From: Planctomycetota bacterium
GTDB taxonomy: Bacteria; Planctomycetota; UBA8742; UBA2392
Direction of reading: 5' to 3'
Length of the DNA stretch: 64,000 nt
NCBI GenBank assembly: GCA_020638635.1
Contig: JACKIE010000001.1
Span: 186,001 to 250,000 of the forward strand
Position numbers and translations under genes: made by a program. How positions within the stretch are numbered: position 1 is the first letter of the stretch; each line of letters starts with the position of its first letter. A model generated the notes under the pieces. The model was not told the DNA's origin. It made no database searches and was given only the letters and a program-made list of their open reading frames with translations. This document shows positions 61,128 to 64,000 of this stretch, piece after piece.

Positions 61128-62549
61128 CTAGCGCTTACGCTGGCCCACCATGCCGGTGTAGCCCTCGTAGTTGCGCTGGATCAGTGCGACTTCAACTTTC
61201 TGCACGAGGTCGAGCGCAACGTGCACCACGATCAGCAGGCTGGTACCGCCCATCACACGGAAAAACAGGCGATTCGAATGCAACGCCTCGGAGTCGCCGA
61301 ACAGAAAGATCATGATCTCGGGCAGCATGCTCGGCAGTACCGCGATCAGGCACAGGAACGTAGCGCCGGCCAGCGTCATGCGGCGCAGGATGTCAGACAA
61401 GTAGGTGACTGTGTCTTTACCCGGCCGCACACCGGGGATGAACGCGCCCCAGTCTTTGAAGTTCTTTGCCAGCTCGATGGGATTGAACTGCAACTGCACC
61501 CAGAAATAGGTGAAGAAGAAGATCATCACGCAATACAGGATGGTCCAGGTGAAACCATATCCCGAGAATGCCGAGTTCATGTCGGACAGCAGGGCTGCCC
61601 AGAAGCCGCCGCCTTCAACCGCGCTTTGCAGGCTGCCGAACAGAATTGTCGGCAGGGTCATCAGAGCGGAAGCGAAGATGATGGGGATGACGCCGGCCTG
61701 GTCCACCCGCAGGGGAAAGGTCTGGCGCTGACCGCCGACGGTCTTTGAGCCGCGCACATGCTTGGCGTGCTGGATTACGATTTCGCGCCGCCCCAGAGTG
61801 ATCACAGTGATGCCGTAGGTGATCGCAACAAACATGACCAGCAGGGTGGCCAAACTCAGGAAAGCGTCCAAAGAAACTTCCGGCGCCACCGTGCTGTCCA
61901 GCATCGGCTGAAGGAAACCCAGCAGCGCATTGGGGATCGAGGCGATGATGCCCGCCATGATCAGCAGGCTGACCCCGTTGCCGATGCCGTTCTCGGTAAT
62001 CTGGTCACCCAGCCAGATCAGGAAGTAGGCCCCCCCCGTCATGGTCAGCACCGCCAGCGCGGTGAAGGTGTTCAGGTCCCAGACCACTGCGGATGCGAGA
62101 TCCGCCTGTCCTGTGAGCAGCTTGATGGTGAAGAAGGACTGCACGATGCAGATGGGCATCGTGGCAATGCGCGCGTACAGCCGGATCTTGCGTTGTCCGC
62201 TTTGGCCCTCCTTCTGGATTTCCTCGAGCTTCGGCACGACCTTCGTCAGCAGCTGGAAAATAATTTCCGCGCTGATGTAGGGCATGATACCGAGGCTGAA
62301 GATGGTGAAGTCGGTCAGGCCGCCGGCGGAAAGCGCGTTGTAAATACCCAGAAAGCTGTAGACCCATGTACTTGAGGTCTGCTCGGCGAAAGACTTGGCG
62401 AATTCGAGGTTGTCGATACCCGGTACTGGAATCGTGCTGCCCAGGCGATACACAGCCAGGATCAGCAGGGTGAAGAGGGCTTTCTTGCGCAGCTCTGGAA
62501 CCCGGAACAGGTTCAGGAAAAGCTCGGATGGCCCTGCTGTCTGCGACAT
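61128..62549 (-). CDS. secY: Protein translocase subunit SecY
   Basis: 473 residues with ten hydrophobic helices. Conserved blocks include ALFTLLILAVYRLGSTIPVPGI in the first helix (split here to its key segments), plus SLGIMPYISAEIIFQLL (plug region), GNGVSLLIMAGIIASIP, and AQFNPIELAKNFKDWGAFIPG as VQLQFNPIELAKN. It is the core of the SecYEG channel. It sits between rplO and adk. Confidence 0.97.
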   Translation of the reverse strand: MSQTAGPSELFLNLFRVPELRKKALFTLLILAVYRLGSTIPVPGIDNLEFAKSFAEQTSSTWVYSFLGIYNALSAGGLTDFTIFSLGIMPYISAEIIFQLLTKVVPKLEEIQKEGQSGQRKIRLYARIATMPICIVQSFFTIKLLTGQADLASAVVWDLNTFTALAVLTMTGGAYFLIWLGDQITENGIGNGVSLLIMAGIIASIPNALLGFLQPMLDSTVAPEVSLDAFLSLATLLVMFVAITYGITVITLGRREIVIQHAKHVRGSKTVGGQRQTFPLRVDQAGVIPIIFASALMTLPTILFGSLQSAVEGGGFWAALLSDMNSAFSGYGFTWTILYCVMIFFFTYFWVQLQFNPIELAKNFKDWGAFIPGVRPGKDTVTYLSDILRRMTLAGATFLCLIAVLPSMLPEIMIFLFGDSEALHSNRLFFRVMGGTSLLIVVHVALDLVQKVEVALIQRNYEGYTGMVGQRKR

Positions 62550-62631
62550 CGTTACCTCAGTTGTCCGTGCCCCGCCGTTGCGCAGGCCCGGTTGATTGCA
62601 TGCCGGAAATTACCCACCGCCCGCGGCTGCA

Positions 62632-63093
62632 CTAGTCTTTTTTCGCCGCGGCAATCACTTCGCACTTGCCACCCTTGGCTTCAATCTTCTGGCGGGCGGA
62701 CTTGCTGAAGCGATGGGCGCGAACATTCAGTTTCTTCTCGAGTTCGCCGTCACCGAGCACCTTGATGCCGTCGGCCAGCTTGTTGATCAGGCCCGCCTTG
62801 AGGAACTCATCGGGTCCCACGCTGGCGCCGTCGTCAAAATCGTTCAGGCTGCGAACGTTCAGCACCACGAGGTCCTTGCTGAACTGGTTGCTGAAGCCCA
62901 CCTTCGGCAGGCGGCGAACCAGGGGCATCTGGCCGCCCTCAAAGTACCACTTGTGCGCAAAGCCTGTTCGGGCCGAGGCGCCCTTGCCGCCACGTCCGGC
63001 CGTAAGGCCCTTGCCGCTTCCCGGACCGCGACCCTTGCGGACCATCGGCTTCTTACGGGTGTTACCCTTGCGCTTGATTTCGCTGAATTCCAT
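62632..63093 (-). CDS. rplO: Ribosomal protein L15
   Basis: 153 residues. The Gly-rich loop RKGRGPGSGKGLTAGRGGKG at the N-terminus, FEGGQMPLVRRLPKVGF and the C-terminal HRFSKSARQKIEAKGG. Follows rpsE without an intervening rpmD. Confidence 0.96.
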   Translation of the reverse strand: MEFSEIKRKGNTRKKPMVRKGRGPGSGKGLTAGRGGKGASARTGFAHKWYFEGGQMPLVRRLPKVGFSNQFSKDLVVLNVRSLNDFDDGASVGPDEFLKAGLINKLADGIKVLGDGELEKKLNVRAHRFSKSARQKIEAKGGKCEVIAAAKKD

Positions 63094-63150
63094 CGTTCGC
63101 TCCGTCGGCCTGCGGCCGCGTTACTCGGCATTCGCCTGGTTGCAGCGGCT

Positions 63151-63858
63151 CTACTTCTCTTCGCCGCCCTCGTTAACGTCACCCGCCGACTCGGCGCCGG
63201 TGTCAGTCTCCGCCTCGGTCCTGCCCTTACCCCTGCCCTCACCGCGCTTGCCACGGCCGCCGCGCTCGCCGCCCTTACCCTTGCCACCCTTGCGGGTATC
63301 CTTGCGGCTCTTGCGGCTCTCCTCGTCCAGGCCCACCGGCTCGAGCTTTGGACCCTCGCGGTCCGGGTGTACCGGTAGTCCTCGCAGCTCAAACACTTCA
63401 CGCTTGGAAAGCAGTTGTTCCAGGCCGTTAAGCGTTGCCTTCACCACGTTCAGCGGGTTGCGATTGCCGTACACCTTCGTAAGGATGTTGCGAACACCGA
63501 GTTCTTCTACCACGGCGCGTACGCTGGCACCGGCCTTGATGCCGGTACCGGGCGCTGCCGGGCGCAGAAGAACCCGGGAGCTGCGGTACTTACCGGTCAC
63601 CGCGTGCGGGATGGTATCGCCGCGCAGCGGGTAGCGCACCAGGTTCTTGCGCGCGTCACGTACCGCCTTTTCGATGCTGGTCGGCACCTCGCGGGCCTTG
63701 CCCTGGCCGTAACCCACGACGCCCTTGCGGTCGCCGATGATCACCAGCGCGGCGAAGCTGAAACGGCGTCCGCCCTTGACCACAGCCGAGGTGCGGTTGA
63801 CGCGCACGACCTTTTCTTCGCCCAGTTCCAGGTCCCGTGCCGAAATGCGATGGCCCAT
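63151..63858 (-). CDS. rpsE: Ribosomal protein S5, with long charged tail
   Basis: 235 residues from ATG 63858, where AGGA precedes; a TTG at 63864 is the alternative. Core: VNRTSAVVKGGRRFSFAALV, VGYGQGKAREVPTSIEKAV and IKAGASVRAVVEELGVRNIL. The family is usually about 165 residues, and here about 60 residues of Gly/Lys/Arg/Glu-rich tail follow the core. Confidence 0.95.
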   Translation of the reverse strand: MGHRISARDLELGEEKVVRVNRTSAVVKGGRRFSFAALVIIGDRKGVVGYGQGKAREVPTSIEKAVRDARKNLVRYPLRGDTIPHAVTGKYRSSRVLLRPAAPGTGIKAGASVRAVVEELGVRNILTKVYGNRNPLNVVKATLNGLEQLLSKREVFELRGLPVHPDREGPKLEPVGLDEESRKSRKDTRKGGKGKGGERGGRGKRGEGRGKGRTEAETDTGAESAGDVNEGGEEK

Positions 63859-63907
63859 GCTCAATCCTGTTTGCTATTCCCAACGGCCGCCAGGGCGGCC
63901 AGGTTTC

Positions 63908-64000
63908 TTAAAACTCCAGTCCTGCCTCACGAGCCGCATCGGCCAGGGCCTTGACGCGGCCATGGTAGCGGAACTGCCCGCGGTCAAAGGCCACCTGCTT
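63908..64000 (-). CDS. rplR: Ribosomal protein L18, C-terminal fragment (5' partial)
   Basis: The 30 residues that run off the right edge (FDRGQFRYHGRVKALADAAR, then EAGLEF and stop at 63908-63910) match the end of L18. Order rplR-rpsE-rplO is that of the spc operon. Confidence 0.93.
   Translation of the reverse strand, partial: KQVAFDRGQFRYHGRVKALADAAREAGLEF

Noticed and set aside
1..64000. CRISPR arrays, rRNA and tRNA genes
   Set aside because: I looked for spaced direct repeats and for tRNA or rRNA signatures in the gaps and found none; short intergenic repeats are palindromic and not regularly spaced.

Overview
The window is a GC-rich, gene-dense bacterial chromosome segment with ordinary Shine-Dalgarno starts, several GTG/TTG starts, and many small dispersed repeats in the intergenic DNA. 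The gene set implies a diderm: an AcrB-type RND pump, a beta-barrel outer-membrane protein, a Kdo-pathway isomerase (kdsD), a PBP4-type peptidase and many lipoproteins. Large PQQ-propeller and prenyltransferase-like repeat proteins, and the form of the KdsD sequence, suggest a Planctomycetota/PVC-type organism. That placement is inference; no rRNA gene is present to test it, and no tRNA gene was recognised.

Region 1 (1-13.7 kb): a truncated CDS, a DinB-like protein and an RDD membrane protein lying between two copies of a MITE-like inverted-repeat element. Then come an RND efflux pump, an isolated NuoG, an ECF-like sigma factor with a large single-pass partner, purE, purC and a methyltransferase. 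Region 2 (13.7-30 kb): lipoproteins, a GNAT-like protein, PBP4, a VanZ-like protein, a 1499-aa PQQ-propeller/TPR protein, kdsD, a class III cyclase with an N-terminal START-like domain, three adjacent lipoproteins that look like paralogues of the secretin core domain, and prfB with a classical +1 programmed frameshift.

Region 3 (30-34.5 kb) is the accessory stretch. It holds an A+T-rich LRR-like gene, an unknown 499-aa protein, and directly upstream of that a 318-aa protein that reads like an HK97-fold phage major capsid protein. No portal, terminase or tail gene is present. This is the best candidate for something undescribed, either a domesticated capsid/encapsulin-like pair or a prophage relic.

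Region 4 (34.6-50 kb): an oligopeptide ABC transporter with two substrate-binding proteins and two permeases but no ATPase, bioD, and then a divergent minus-strand cluster (outer-membrane barrel, sensor kinase, NtrC-type regulator, coiled-coil protein, two tandem prenyltransferase-like secreted proteins) that looks like one envelope-stress or envelope-export unit. Region 5 (50.3-55.4 kb): a tightly overlapping operon with an XPB helicase, a 65-aa protein, a Helicase_C_3-type protein and a TPR lipoprotein.

Region 6 (55.4-64 kb, minus strand) is the end of the spc/alpha ribosomal-protein cluster: rplR (partial), rpsE, rplO, secY, adk, infA, rpmJ, rpsM, rpsK, rpoA, rplQ, trmD, rplS, yraN. rpmD and rpsD are missing from their usual places.
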